A DNA stretch of 64,000 nt from Saccopteryx bilineata (Eukaryota; Chordata; Mammalia; Chiroptera; Emballonuridae): the NCBI RefSeq assembly GCF_036850765.1, contig NC_089492.1, forward strand, positions 171,180,296 through 171,244,295, written 5' to 3'. Below the pieces are notes generated by a model, which saw nothing but the letters and a program-made list of their open reading frames with translations, had not been told where the DNA came from and did no database searches. Shown here piece after piece: positions 23,966 through 36,325 of this stretch. The number at the start of each line of letters is the position of its first letter. The stretch's first letter is position 1. The translations under genes were made by a program, and so were the position numbers.

Positions 23966-24539
23966 TCATGGTCATTTCTATTCCTACACTTCATAGTATA
24001 AGACTGACATTTAGCTAAAGGAGATAATGCATGTGTAGAATTTAGGGATGAGGTGATGGAAATAATGCTTTTCCTAAATGTGGTTATTTTCATGGAGCAA
24101 AGATCATAGTTATGTCTAGCCAACTAATGTGCCTGGTGTCATATGAGAGATAGTAGTCCTTTAGATAGATACAAAAAAGATATCACCAATCCCTTTATCC
24201 ATTTTGTCCTAAATTTTATATTTAATCCTAATCCAATTCACATTTTAGAACTACCAATAGAAGAATTACAGAAAAAATGACTGGAAAAATTTCAACACCA
24301 CAACTTAATTGTTTTTTCACTAGTATCAACTCATATTTTAGAAGTTATATAGTACCTGAAAAATTTAGGTTGCACGCAGTAAAGCGGGATTTTAAACAAT
24401 TTAAAATGGCTAGATTTATACTAGGGGATTATAAAATTTAGTCATACATATACATAGCATTTTTATCATCATTTGTTAAAGAGTTTATGAAACCCAAATG
24501 TTCTAGAGACTTGAGAATTCTCAAAGTTTTAGATAATAG

Positions 24540-24900
24540 ACTTCCTTAAATCTAATAAAAATAGGGTGGTCAGGGTGGACCTCATGAAGAAGTGATGAAA
24601 GCAGTTTGAACAGATAATTGAAGGAAATGAAGGAGGAGTCATGAGAACATTTGGAGGAAATTTTCAGCTAGAGGATATCTCCAGAGAAAGATCTTAAAAT
24701 GGAAATGTGTCTGAATGTTTAAAGAAGAGCAAGGAGACTGACATGAAGAGAATGATGCCAGAGGAGTAAGTCATGAGGTCAGAGAGATATTAGGGCAAGG
24801 CTGGGAATGAGATAGTGGGTGGTGTAGGTCATTGTGAGAAACTCTAAGGATGTTGGCTTTTATTCTAAAGAAAAGTTTTTACTAAACACCCTTACATATA
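24540..24900 (-). repeat. L2 LINE relic, antisense
   Basis: 'GGGTGGTCAGGGTGGACCTC', 'GAGGTCAGAGAGATATTAGG' and 'GATGTTGGCTTTTATTCTAA' occur in the order of the reverse complement of the L2 3' region. Confidence 0.65.
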
Positions 24901-24949
24901 AATCGTCATTAGTATATCACTTATATATACTTAGATTTAGCTATAACAG

Positions 24950-25145
24950 GGTTGGTATTCTTTTATAAAAATTAGATAATAAATATTTCAGGCTCCTGGG
25001 CCATATGGTATCTGGTGCAAGTACTCAATTCTGCTATTGTAGTACATAAGCAGCCATAAGCAATATGTATTAAATGGGCATGGCTGTGTCTCAATAAAAT
25101 TTTATTTACAAAAACATATAAGTAGCCTACTAGCTATAGATTGCT
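24950..25145 (-). repeat. Ancient hAT-type DNA transposon relic
   Basis: 'AACAGGGTTGGTATTCTTTTA', 'TAAATATTTCAGGCTCCTGG', 'CAGCCATAAGCAATATG' and 'CAATAAAATTTTATTTACAA' are in the order of a common mammal-wide hAT element whose ends read CAGGGGTTGGCAAAC. I do not name the exact subfamily. Confidence 0.55.
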
Positions 25146-25439
25146 AATTTATAATCCAGAGGATTAGTCTGATTTATTTATAATTATTCCAAGAAAATTA
25201 TACTAAGAGCAAATGGAAAAGAAACTAACATAACGATCTACCACATACCAGCCTGCATTCTGGGTATTATATCTACACAATTATCTATAAATATATCTAT
25301 CCCTATTCCTGCTACCTGTCCAAGAAAGCTTTTCCTCTCAGAAAAATAACTTTAATGCCCTCCTCCCTGATTGGTTTTGCTTGTACACATCCTGAATGTA
25401 TTCTCTTATAATGATTTTTTAAAACATAATTATGTAAAA

Positions 25440-26670
25440 TATTTCAACAAAAAATAACACCAATTCTATTTAATCTCTACTAGAAGATAGAATAGAGTCA
25501 GATCCCAATTCATTTTATAAGATCAGCATTACTTTGATATCAAAACTAGACAAAAGAAAATAAACATAAGAAAACTACAGAAAAACATTCCTCATAAGCA
25601 TAAACACAAAAATTATTAAAATATTAGCAAATTGAATCTAACAATATATAAAAAGAATAGTATACTAATATCAAGTGAAATTTATTTTGGTCATACAAGA
25701 ATAAGTCAATATTTTAAAAAATCATTTAAAATAATCTGCAAATTAAAATTGAAAGGAAGCAAAGCACGTGAGCATATTAATACATAAAAGAAAAAAGCTC
25801 TTGACTGAATTTAACACCGATGCATGATATAATCTCTCTGTATATTAGGAACGAAATAAAACATTCTTAATCTGATACACAGCATCTTCAATAAGGCCTA
25901 CATTTAACACCATATTTAATGGTGGAAGACTGAATGTTTTTTTCCTCAAACAGGGAAAAAGTCAAGAAGGTCCATTCTCAACATTTTTTATTAATCACAT
26001 TACTAGACAATAAGCTAGTACAACACAGCAAGAAAAGAAAATAAAGTGCATACATATCAAAAAAAGAGAAAGTTTTCTGTAACTATTTGAAGATAATCAT
26101 ATTTCTATGAACAAAGAGAAATTATAAACTGATATTAAAATATATATAATTTAACATAGTTCCCAAAAAGTAAAATATATAGACATAAATCTAATAAAAT
26201 GTGTATAAAATATATATAGTAAAAATTACACAATGATGATTAAAAACATTAAACACCTAACTAAATGGAGAGACATACTGTAGTCAGGGATTGGAATACT
26301 CAACGTAATAAAGACATTAAAACTCTCCACAGAGATCTATAGGTTTAGTGCAGTTGCTATCACAATCTCAACAGGATTTTTTTGAAGATATAGACAAGAT
26401 GATTCTAAAATGAATATGATTTCCATGATCTGAAAAAGAAAAATTTATCTGTGTCCTCCTCCTATATAAAATGACAAAAAATAAATAAAAATAAATAAAA
26501 CAAAAAAATGGATATGGAAAGACAAAATAAAGAGGGTAGTTAAAATAATTTTGCAAAAGAATAATAAGGTTAAAGAAATCATAATACTTAATGTTAAGTC
26601 TTGTTTATGACTACTGTAATCAAAACTGTGCAGTACTGGTAGAAAGATAGGTACACTCCAATATTTTCTA
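25440..26670 (+). repeat. Old LINE-1 fragment, sense
   Basis: A-rich sense-strand ORF2-type sequence, heavily decayed. Blocks such as 'TTTAATGGTGGAAGACTGAA', 'CTCTCCACAGAGATCTATAG' and 'CAAAACTGTGCAGTACTGG' are typical of L1 ORF2. Stops occur in all frames. It is older than the L1s at 15.2 and 41.2 kb. Confidence 0.75.
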
Positions 26671-27599
26671 TGACAATCAATCATATCTTCAGCCTTTTAG
26701 TTGGTTATAAGCTCTTAATTGCCAAGACATCCATTTCAAAAGACACCTATCTTGAGTAAACATATTGTCAGCTGTATGCCACAGCTACTAGTAAAACAAC
26801 CAAATGAGATACCACTAACCCATGAAATTGCCCTTTCAGAAACACCTGGGTGGCCTAAATAACTGACTTCTTGAGTGACCTTGCCTTCTCTCTCCCATGG
26901 TTTAATTTCTGTTCTTATGCTTCAAATTAGCCAATAATGAGTGATTCTGGAAACCCCAGACTTCTTACTCTCACACCATAATAAAGGCAGAGCCCCAGGT
27001 CCTTCCTCCTCTGTAGTCCTTAGGTGTGCAGTGTACCCTCCAGGACCTGTATGTAATACATCTCATTCCTCAAAGTTCCCTGCTAACTGCATCCTGTGTT
27101 CATAAAAAGTGTAAGGGCTGGTGGGGAAAATGTCTGCGAGGGCTCACTACGAATATACTGGCCAGGCTGGTGCATCAGGCCTTCCCAGCTGAGAGTATTA
27201 CCATCCATAGGCTGAGACTGACACAACATTGGTCAAGCCCCAAACCATGGTAATCTCTGATTTTGCTTTTTCTCTAGCCTGGCCTGGTATTTTTAATTTG
27301 TTACAACATCCTTTGCTTAATTTATCAGTTTTTTCTTCTAGGCATATCCAGAATCAGATTACTTCTTACTTCCTCTGCTACTATCACCACAGTCTGAAAT
27401 ATCATCACCACTTGTCCAAACAGTTGCAATAGACCTATAACTGATCTCAATACTTGTACACCTTACTGCTTTGTAGTCTATTATGCAGTTACTAAAGGAG
27501 TTATTTTAAAAGTTAAGCCCAATCAATCATATAATCTTTTGACTCAGTCCTCAAATAGATTCTCTTCAAATTGGGTATATAAATCAAATTCATGAGCTT
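26671..27599. other. Unique sequence
   Basis: No gene supported. Open frames at 27026-27253 and 27229-27432 are short and featureless. Confidence 0.4.
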
Positions 27600-28140
27600 A
27601 AAAGATCCTGCATGATCTGATTTGGCCTCCACTATCACTTTGCTCTCAAACTTTCTCTCTTCTCTTCATCTCACTCTCTCTCTCATTAACTTTTTTGTTA
27701 CAGTGGTTTCCTTGATGTTTTTTGAACATCTTAAAAAATCCTACCCTCATAATTTTTGCACTTTTTGTTACTTGTGCTAGAAATGGTCTTTTCCCAAGTC
27801 TCAAAAAGATTCACTCCCTCACTTTCTTCAGGTCTCTGCTAATACGATGTCTTATCAGAGAGACCTCTTCTGACTTCCTTAAGTAAAAGAAACCTACCCA
27901 CCCTGAAATTTACAATTCCTTCTGCCTCCTTTATCTTTTACTTTATTTTTGGCATATACATCTTGCTAATAAATTATATATATTCTTTAATTAAAGTAGT
28001 CTATAGATAACCTTTAACTTTTATAAAGGAAGAGATTTTATCTCTTTTTTTATTGCTATATCTCCATAATCTAGAACAGTACTAGCCATATCACAGGTGC
28101 TCCATACATAAGTTTTTAATAAAAAAAATTAATAAAGGTA
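27600..28140 (+). repeat. L2 LINE relic, sense
   Basis: A long decayed L2 3' end. It has 'TCAGGTCTCTGC', 'AGAGAGACCTCTTCTGACTT' and 'CCATAATCTAGAACAGTACT', then 'CACAGGTGCTCCATACATAAG', in the order of the L2 consensus ending '..gcacatagtaggcgctcaata'. Confidence 0.78.
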
Positions 28141-28234
28141 TGTATGGCCCTTACGTCTAACTCAAAATCTATAAATATATTTGATAAATCAACAAAGCTC
28201 TGACTTTTATAAATATAAATTTTGAAAGTACAAA

Positions 28235-28478
28235 AGAATTTAATTGAGATATGAATTTAATTCGTTCTGTAACCGAGCTCATAAGTCAGTCAACTCGTAT
28301 ATCAAACTGCCGATACTGAACCCATGCGTCAACGCTCCAACTAGCAGCAGCTTCCTGAATTACGACTCGTATCTCGGAATTTCACTCGGATCTTGAACAA
28401 AAATACAGACTGAGTAGCAGCTCGTATCTTAAAAATTCATATGTTGGTCTGTTTGTATCTCTAGGTATCACTGTACTT
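28235..28478 (-). mobile_element. Probable Tc1/mariner-type DNA transposon fragment
   Basis: The right end reads, on minus, 'TACAGTGATACCTAGAGATAC', a terminal repeat known from elements of this kind. The left side, 'TTGAGATATGAATTTAATTC', is a decayed inverted counterpart. The interior repeats 'ACTCGTATCTCGG' and 'AGCTCGTATCTT' motifs. An unusual number of CpG dinucleotides survives for this region. Confidence 0.6.
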
Positions 28479-31400
28479 TTAATAAATAATTTAGATTATG
28501 TGAAGTATTTATTCTTTTTATGTTTTTAACATAAGCCAATATTCTTGTTCATTTTCCCAAAGTTCTTTCTACGGTAAATTCATTACAAAACTCCATTATG
28601 CATAGCTTCTACGATTTTCATTATTACCTTGAGAGTCTAGATTCTATAAGTAGGCTTCTTATTTGTCCTTAGTTCTTTGTCAAACATTAATAACTGCTAC
28701 CTCTAGGAGCATGCTGGTTTTGCCATGTGTTCCAACTAATCAGTTTTAGTATAAGTGTATTTAATTCAAAGAGAAATCAGTGAATTGATTTGGGGTTTTC
28801 TCCCCATTCAAATATTTTTAGTGTAGCTTAGATTAACAAGATCACATATTCCCATTTTGAAAAGAAGATGGCAAATATTTAAAAACAAATATTTATAACA
28901 AATATTTAATAAATTCAAAGACAAATATAAATCTTAAAGTCATAATTGACAGTTGTCATAGTATCTAGAACTTGTGTCTAAAGACTTCTAAGTAGAATGG
29001 ACAGCTTTTGAAATTTCTGTGGAAGATTAAAATAAGGAAAGGAATTGGAGTGTCTCAATAAGTTTTACATAAGGGCCAAGAGTACATTATTCTCTAATGA
29101 GTGGCAATTAGACAACAACAGAAAATAAAACAAGACAAAACTTCAAATAAATGGGGAAGCATCCATGATATGCCTAATTCTGTAGGAAATTACTATCAGT
29201 AAAAAATGCTATTTCAGTCAAGAAACATGTTTACCCTTAAATTGTCTATAATCTAGTTTATAATAGAAAACAAACTCACAACTCCCATCATATGACAACA
29301 GATGAAAAAGAGACAAATTATTACTGAGTTTTGGTTTCCAAAGCCTCCCAGGGACATTGGGAATATTTGGAGAATCCAAAGAAGAGCCACAGAGAGAATT
29401 AAAAAGTATAAAATAGAACCTTTGAGGATAGGTAATCCAGTAATTGAAAAGCAGTTTCATAATAGCTTTTAAAAAAAATACAGTGTTAGCTAATTGATTA
29501 TTGTAATTAGCTATTTTCTAGAATGAGCATAGGCAAAATATGCTATCTGAGATACTGGAGTTAAACAGAGTAAGGAGTTGGATTTAGAGATGAAGATAAA
29601 ATGGATGGTCAAAGTATATTTTCTTTTGGGTTTAATTATTCTTTAAAGATAGAGAAGAGATCCATGTAACTGACATGCAATAGCAGAGAGGAAAAGTCAG
29701 TCATTTTAAAAGGCTACAGCACCAGATGACTTCTCAAAATATCTTTCAGATATGTGGTCCTTTGATTTTATTCAGCATTCGCCAAGTTTTATAATAGTTT
29801 AGTGTCAATTTTGAATAGAAAATTCTGTATGTTTTCCTCTATCTTTAAATTTTGTATAATATTGTCTCTACAGATTAAAATGTTAAGTGATAATAATTTT
29901 ATATTCACTTATAATCAGGCACACCAAAATATTGCAAAGGAATGCATTGTTCTTTTTTTTAGGAAGTATGTCATAGTTCATTGATAAAGGATGTATAGTT
30001 TGCTGGCCTATGAAGCCAGAATGGCAATAAAAAATTACTTCCTCAGAGACTGCAGTTTATTCTACATTTAGTTTTTCCAAGTAGTTTTTATAGAACACAT
30101 ATTAAGTAATCAGTCTGCACTTCACTTTTTACTTATTAAAGACTAGTTATAATAAAAGAAATGGTTAATGCAATGATTATGAAAATAAATTTTGTCCAGC
30201 CCTAAGGCAATAATTCAGTGGAAAGCTCATAAAACAAGGGCATTCTGACACAAATCATCTCTCTCAAAGCTTGAATAATGTTTGATTTTTTCCAAACCAA
30301 TTTTTAAACAACCTAAGCAAACCAAATTTATTTGAAAACCCAACTCTCATTGTTTGCTTTTTTAGTGGGTTTTCATCTTGGCAACAAAGAGCCTGAAGTC
30401 TTAATAAAGTTGGGAACTTGCTTAAATGCAGTGAAGATATTTGACCAATGCTTAGGCAAAGTATTTGCCAAGAAATTTTAGAATGATTGCATTTTAAGTA
30501 TTGTTCCTTTTAAGAGGTAGAATTAAATTTCTATGGAACAAAACTGCTATATCTGCCTTATCATTGGAATATGCTTTGAACAATCTGAAATGAAATTAGG
30601 ATCCTCATTAATGAAACAAATAAATCAGAATTTATTTCCAGAAAAAAAACAGATATTCCAGTAATCTTGTTTAAAATATACTCCTGTGTACTTACTTAAA
30701 GTATTTCAAAGTAATAGAAATCTTGGCCATCAAATATACCTTTATTAATTTCACACTGTGTACATATAAATAAATAGCTAAGCTCAGCACAGACAGTGTA
30801 AGTTTTCAGCTCCATCCATTTACTTATTCTTTTTGCTTCATTTACTGTGATGTTAAATCCAGCTCTTTGACCACATTTTTGGTGCAATAAATCAATGCAT
30901 GTTAGAAATAAAATTGTTTTTTATTGAGTGAAACTGCTTCCATTTAAGCTAAAAAAGGATTTTTTTAAAGGAAAGAAAAAAAAAAGCACTCTAACTTTAT
31001 TTTTACCTACCACACATTCAAAGGTCTTACTCCTAAAATTTAAAAATAATAAAAACACCATCCAGTATTAAAAGAATGAGGTAGGCAATAGTGGTGATGG
31101 AAGAGATAATATTCTAAAGAGGAAAATTTAACTGATGTCTATTCTTCTGTTTACAAACTCCTTTTCAGTAGCATCCTGTAGTAAAATTGAAGAAACAATA
31201 TTTCTTAGAGTATCAAAAATTTTGTTCAACAATACAGTTGGGGAAGTGTGATACTTTTTGAATGGAATAGTTACAATGAGACTAACCTATTTAAAGTCAT
31301 TCTATTCTACATTTTTGGGATTTTTTAAAAAAAGGCCATCAAGATAAACTTATTATCACCAACTTTGTAACTCTCAGGTTTTTAGAGATATAAGCTCCAC

Positions 31401-31737
31401 CTGAAGTTCCATTTGGGAAAAAATTAAATTTCCAGCCTTATCAGTTGTGCATACTTCCAGGGTGTCATGTCAACAGAGCTTTGTCCAGAAAACAGTGTTT
31501 ATCATCCACAAATTAATTTTTTTAAATCTTGGGTGTATTTAGAATTATTAGTATGGTATTTTCATGGACCAGGTTACAAATTAAAGGCATACAATGTAGC
31601 AGAAAATATGTGTTCATGGGTGGACAGGGGAGACCTTAGTTATTTTATGTAAAATTGACAAATAATATGTTATTAATATCAAAAGAATTTTTTTGGTCAT
31701 TGTTGAATTTCTATTAAAAATGTATAGAAATAGACAC
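28479..31737. other. Unique AT-rich sequence, no feature recognised
   Basis: Over 3 kb without a gene or a clear repeat. Open frames of 60-80 codons look like chance. Homopolymer A runs lie at 29470 and 30965-30985. Confidence 0.45.
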
Positions 31738-31846
31738 AGATCAAGATCTTTTCTTTTATTATTAATTTTTAATTTATTGTGTTTACATAGATTCAAGTGT
31801 CCCACTGACTAGAACTCCCTCAACCCCCACCCCAATGTCACTTTTT

Positions 31847-32046
31847 TTTTTTTTAATTTTTTTTTTTTTCATTTTTCTGAAGCTGGAAACAGGGAGAGAC
31901 AGTCAGACAGACTCCCGCATGCGCCCGACTGGGATCCACCCAGCACGCCCACCATGGGGCGACGCTCTGCCCACCAGGGGGCGATGCTCTGCCCATCCTG
32001 GGCGTCACCATGTTGCGACCAGAGCCACTCTAGCACCTGGGGCAGA
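31847..32046 (-). mobile_element. 5'-truncated SINE family A, copy 5, nested in L1
   Basis: Antisense body and tail without the tRNA head. An exact 15-bp TSD CCAATGTCACTTTTT at 31832-31846 and 32047-32061 is made from L1 sequence, so the SINE inserted after the L1. It has the duplicated form of the body segment ('ACCATGGGGCGACGCTCTGC' then 'CCACCAGGGGGCGATGCTCT'). Confidence 0.93.
31971..31983 (+). promoter_or_regulatory. CTCF-like core motif in SINE copy 5
   Basis: Exact CCACCAGGGGGCG. A second degenerate repeat of it (CCACCATGGGGCG) lies about 22 bp upstream, from the duplicated segment. Confidence 0.45.
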
Positions 32047-32836
32047 CCAATGTCACTTTTTATACAACCTTTGACCCCCCACCCTAGCTCCCTCCCCCTT
32101 CACTCTATGATTTGCTATCCTATTATCTATATCTCTGTGTTATGTATATATAGTTTCACTAATCCCTTTACCTTCTCTAATCCCATCTCTTCATCCCCCT
32201 TCCCTCTGACTGCTGTCCTTCTGGTCCCTGTGACCCCACCTCTGCCTCTATTTCGTGCCTCAGTTCACTTTGTTCATTAGATTCCACATAGAAGTGAGAT
32301 CATATGATATTTTTCTTTCTCTGCCTGGTTTACTTCACCTAGAATAATAATCTCCAGGTCCATCCATGCTGTCACAAAAGGTAAGATTTCCTTCTTTTTC
32401 ACAGCTGCTTAGTATTCCATTGTGTATATGTACCACTGCTTTTTAATCCACTCTTCCACTGATGGACACTTGAGCTATTTCCAGATCTTCCCTATTATAA
32501 GCAATACTGCAATAAACATGGGGGTGCATATCTTCTTTTGAATCAGTGATTTGGTATTCTTAGAATGTATTCCTAAAAGTGGGATAGCTGGGTCAAAAGG
32601 CAGTTCCATTTTTAATTTTTTGAGGAAACTTCATACAGTTCTCCACAGTGACTGCACCAGTCTGCATTCCTATCAGCAGTGCAGGAGGGTTCCCTTTTCT
32701 CCACACCCTCTCCAGCACTAATTGTGTGTTGATTTGTTAATGAGTGCCATTCTGACCAGTGGGAGGTGGTATCTCATTATAGTTTTAATTTGTATTTCTC
32801 TGATGATTAGTGACATTGAACATTTTTTTCATATGT

Positions 32837-34194
32837 CTATTGGCCATTTATTTGTATGTCCTCTTTGGAGAAGTGTCTATTCAGTTCTTTTGCCCATTTT
32901 TTAATTGGATTGTTTACTTTCCTGGTGTTTAGTGTTAGAAGTTCTTTATAAATTTTGGTTATTAACCTCATATCAGCCGTATTGGTGAATATGTTCTCCC
33001 ATTGTGAGGGTTCTCTTTTTATTTTGTTAATGATGTCTTTTGCTGTGCAAAAGCTTTTTAGTTTGATATAGTTCCATTTGTTCATCCTGCCCTTTATTTC
33101 ACTTGCCCGTGTAGATAAATCAGCAAAATTATTGCTACGAGAGACATGAGAGAGTTCACTGAATAGGTTTTCTTCCAAAATGTTTATGGTTTCACGACTT
33201 ACATTTAAATCTTTTATCCATTTTGATTTTATTTTTGTGAATAGTGTAAGTTGGTGGTCTAGTTTCATTTTTTTGCATGTACCTGTCCAATTTTGTCAAC
33301 ACCATTTATTAAAGAGACTGTCTTTACTCCACTGTATGTTTTAACTCCTTTGTCAAATATCAGTTGTCCATAGAGCTGTGGATTTATTTCTGGGTTCTCA
33401 GTTCTGTTCCATTGATCTATGTGCCTGTTCTTATGCCAGCACCAGGCTGTTTTGAGTACAATAGCCTTGTAGTATAACTTGATATCAGGAAGTGTGATGC
33501 CTCCTACTTTATTCTTCATTTTTAAGATTGCTGAGGCTATTTTGGTTCTTTTGTTGTTGTTGTTCCATATAAATTTTTGGAATATTTGTTCTATATCTTT
33601 GTAATATGCCATTGGTATTTTAATAGGAATTGCATTGAATTTATAGATTGCTTTGGGTAATATAGATATTCCAATTTATTCTTCCTATCCATGAACACGG
33701 TATATGCTTCTATTTGTTTGTATCTTCCTTGATTTCTTTTATCAATGTCTTATAATTTTCCAAGTACAAGTTCTTTACCTCCTTGGTTAAATTTACTCCT
33801 AGGTACTTTATTTTTTTGTTGCTGTTGCAATAGTGAAGGGGATTATTTCCCTATTTTCTCTTTCAGACAGTTTATTGTTGGTGTATAAAAATGCCTCTGA
33901 TTTCTGAGTATTAATTTTATATCCTGCCACTTTGCCGAATTCATTTATCAGATCTAGTATTTTTTTTTACTGAAACTTTAGGGTTTTCTATGTACAGTGG
34001 CATGTCATCAGCAAATAATGATAGTTTTACTTCTTCTTTTCCAATTTGGATGCCTTTTATTTATTTTTCTTCTCTGATTGTTGTGGCTAGGACTTCCAGA
34101 ACTATGTTGAATAAGAGTGGTGAAAGGGGGCACCCTTGCCTTGTTCCTGATATTAAGGGGATTGCTTTTAATTTTTTCCCAATGAGTTTGATGC
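32837..34194 (-). pseudogene. Broken L1 ORF2
   Basis: Pieces at 34061-34194 (with '[20 protein letters not shown]'), 33265-33612 ('[16 protein letters not shown]') and 32837-33268 ('[16 protein letters not shown]') are in different frames. The FADD catalytic motif reads on minus near 34000-34015. The domains run from reverse transcriptase toward the C-terminus. Frameshifts break the gene, and the 5' half is missing. Confidence 0.9.
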
Positions 34195-35275
34195 AGATCA
34201 AATCTTTTAGGAACAGAATTCTACTATATTTTCTGTTCACATAAGAACACCACTGAATTAAGCGTAATACAAAATGAATTAAATTTAAAAAGCTTTTATC
34301 CATGGGAAACTTATGATAAAGAACACTGATGAGAAAGAAACACAAAAGAGGTCCGGTCTAAGGTTGCAGTATAAAAAGACCCAGAAATCAACCCTTCTCA
34401 TGTACACATAAAATATTCACCTATACATATTATTATTCAGAATGAAAAGGGAGCTACATTTTCCCAGGATGCAAATTCCCAAGACACAAAATTAATACAC
34501 AGAAATCTGTTGCGTTTCTATATACTAACAATGAACTGTCAGAAGGAGAAACTGATAAAACTATTTTGTTTAAAAATAATAAAATATTTAGGAACAAATT
34601 TAACTAAGAAGGTGAAATACTTGTACTCTGAAAACTATAAGACTGATGAAATAAATTAAATATGATGCCAACAAATAGAAGACTTTAACATAGAGAAGAT
34701 TAATATTGTTAAAATATTCATACCACCCAAAGCACTCTACAGATTTATTGCAATTCCTATCAAAATATCAGTGGTATGTTTCACAGAATCAGAAAAAAAA
34801 GCCCTTAATTTTATGTAAGATAACAATAGACCACAGCTAGCCCAAGTAATTTTGAGAAAGAACAAACTGGACATAACATGCTTCCTGATTTTAAAGCAAA
34901 CTACAAAGGTATAGTAATAGAAAAGAATGGTACATAACTCAGTGAAAGAAACATAAATCAATAAAAGAGAATAGAAATATCAGAAATAAACCCACACTTA
35001 TATGGTAAATTATTCTATGACAAAAGAGGCAAAAATATATAATAGAAAAAAGACAGTATCTTCAGTACATGTAATTGGTAAAACAGGATAGGTACATTCC
35101 AAAAAAATAGACATGATACCACTTTGTTATACTATAAACAAAAATAAACTCAAAAGGGATTAAAGACATAAATGTAAGCCCTGAAAGTATTAAACTCCTA
35201 GAAGAAAACATAGGTAGTAAACTCTTTTTGTGTGTGTGTGACAGAAATCAAAAGTGAGACAGAGAGAGGGAGGCC

Positions 35276-35611
35276 TGGCGTGCAGGAGTCTCGGGTTTGA
35301 TTCCTGGCCAGGGCACACAGGAGAAGTGCCCATCTGCTTCTCCACCCCTCCCCCTCTCCTTCCTCTCTGTCTCCCTCTTCTCCTCCTGCAGCCAAGGCTC
35401 CATTGGAGCAAAGTTGGCCTGGGCGCTGAGGATGGTTCCATGGCCTCTGCCTTAGGTGCTAGAATGGCTCTGGTCGCAGCAGAGCAATGCCCCAGATGGG
35501 CAGAGCATCGCCCCCTGGTGGGCATGCTGGGTGGATCCTGGTCCGGCGCATGCGGGAGCCTGTCTGACTGCCTCCCTGTTTCCAACTTCAAAAAAATACG
35601 AAAAAAAAAAA
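35276..35611 (+). mobile_element. SINE family A, copy 6, nested in SINE B, short 5' truncation
   Basis: Sense copy starting about 30 bases into the tRNA head ('GCCTGGCGTGCAGGAGTC'). The B box (GGTTTGATTCC) is present but the A box is missing. The body has the single-segment form, and an A-rich tail follows near 35588-35611. Flanking GAGAGAGGG-type sequence on both sides is part of the interrupted family B SINE, so exact ends are uncertain by several bases. The 153- and 127-codon frames here are SINE sequence. Confidence 0.88.
35509..35521 (-). promoter_or_regulatory. CTCF-like core motif in SINE copy 6
   Basis: CGCCCCCTGGTGG on plus, exact on minus. Binding not shown. Confidence 0.45.
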
Positions 35612-36149
35612 AGAGAGAGAGAGAGAGGGACAGATAGGAACAGACAAACAAGGAGGGAGAGAAATGAGAAGCATCAATTCTTTATAGGGGCCATTTAGTT
35701 GTTCATTGATTGCTTTCTCATATGTGCCTTGACCAGGAGGCTATAGCAGAGTGAATGACCCCTTGCTCCAACCAGCAACCTTGGGCTCAAGCTTTTGAGC
35801 CTTGCTCAAACCAGATTAGTTCGCGCTCAAGCTGGCAACCTCGGGGTTTCAAACCTGGGTCCCCCATGTCCCAGTCCAATGAATGCTCGATCCACTGTGC
35901 CACCACCTGGTCAAGTTAGGCAGTAAACTCTTTGAATCCTCTTTAGCAATACTTTCTGGATATGTCTTCCCAGACAACAGCAATGAAAGCAAAAATAAAC
36001 AAATCAGTTTTTATCAAACGAAAAGGTTTTGAATTGTAAAGAAAACCATCAACAAAACAGAACCACAACTTACTCAGTGACGTGAGAAAATATATGTATA
36101 TGGAACTCATATAACTCAATTTCAAGAAATCAAATAATTCAATAAAAAA

Positions 36150-36325
36150 TGGGAAGAAGGTGGGAGGAAGAGTGTAAAGAGGGACAAATATAAAGCGAAG
36201 GAAAATTATTTGATGTTGGGTGATGTGTATATGACATAATCAATAGTTCAAATGTCATAGAAATGTTCACCTGAAACTGATCAATGTCACCCTTTTAAAG
36301 TTAATATTCTAAATAAAAAAAAATG
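36150..36325 (+). repeat. Short L1 3'-end insertion inside old L1
   Basis: 'TTGATGTTGGGTGATGTGTA', 'CACCTGAAACTGATCAATGT' and 'CACCCTTTTAAAGTTAATAT' plus an A-rich tail form an L1 3' UTR. It splits the older L1's ORF2, which resumes at about 36326. Confidence 0.7.

Larger units (their letters stand above)
31753..34194 (-). mobile_element. 5'-truncated LINE-1, antisense, carrying a nested SINE
   Basis: The TSD is AGATCAAGATCTTTT (31738-31752) against AGATCAAATCTTTT (34195-34208), which differ by one base. On minus it begins in the reverse transcriptase domain and ends in a 3' UTR with an A-rich tail at the left. It is a different, older L1 family from the 15.2-kb copy, judged by its 3' UTR. 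SINE copy 5 interrupts its 3' UTR at 31847-32046. Confidence 0.92.
35228..35921 (-). mobile_element. SINE family B, copy 3, itself interrupted by a family A SINE
   Basis: Antisense family B SINE with a TSD AGTAAACTCTTT at 35216-35227 and 35922-35933 (a 17-base match with one mismatch if extended left). Its head is at 35860-35921, and its GA/GT-rich 3' part is split between 35228-35275 and 35612-35660 by SINE copy 6. The direct repeat comes from the surrounding old L1. Confidence 0.9.
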
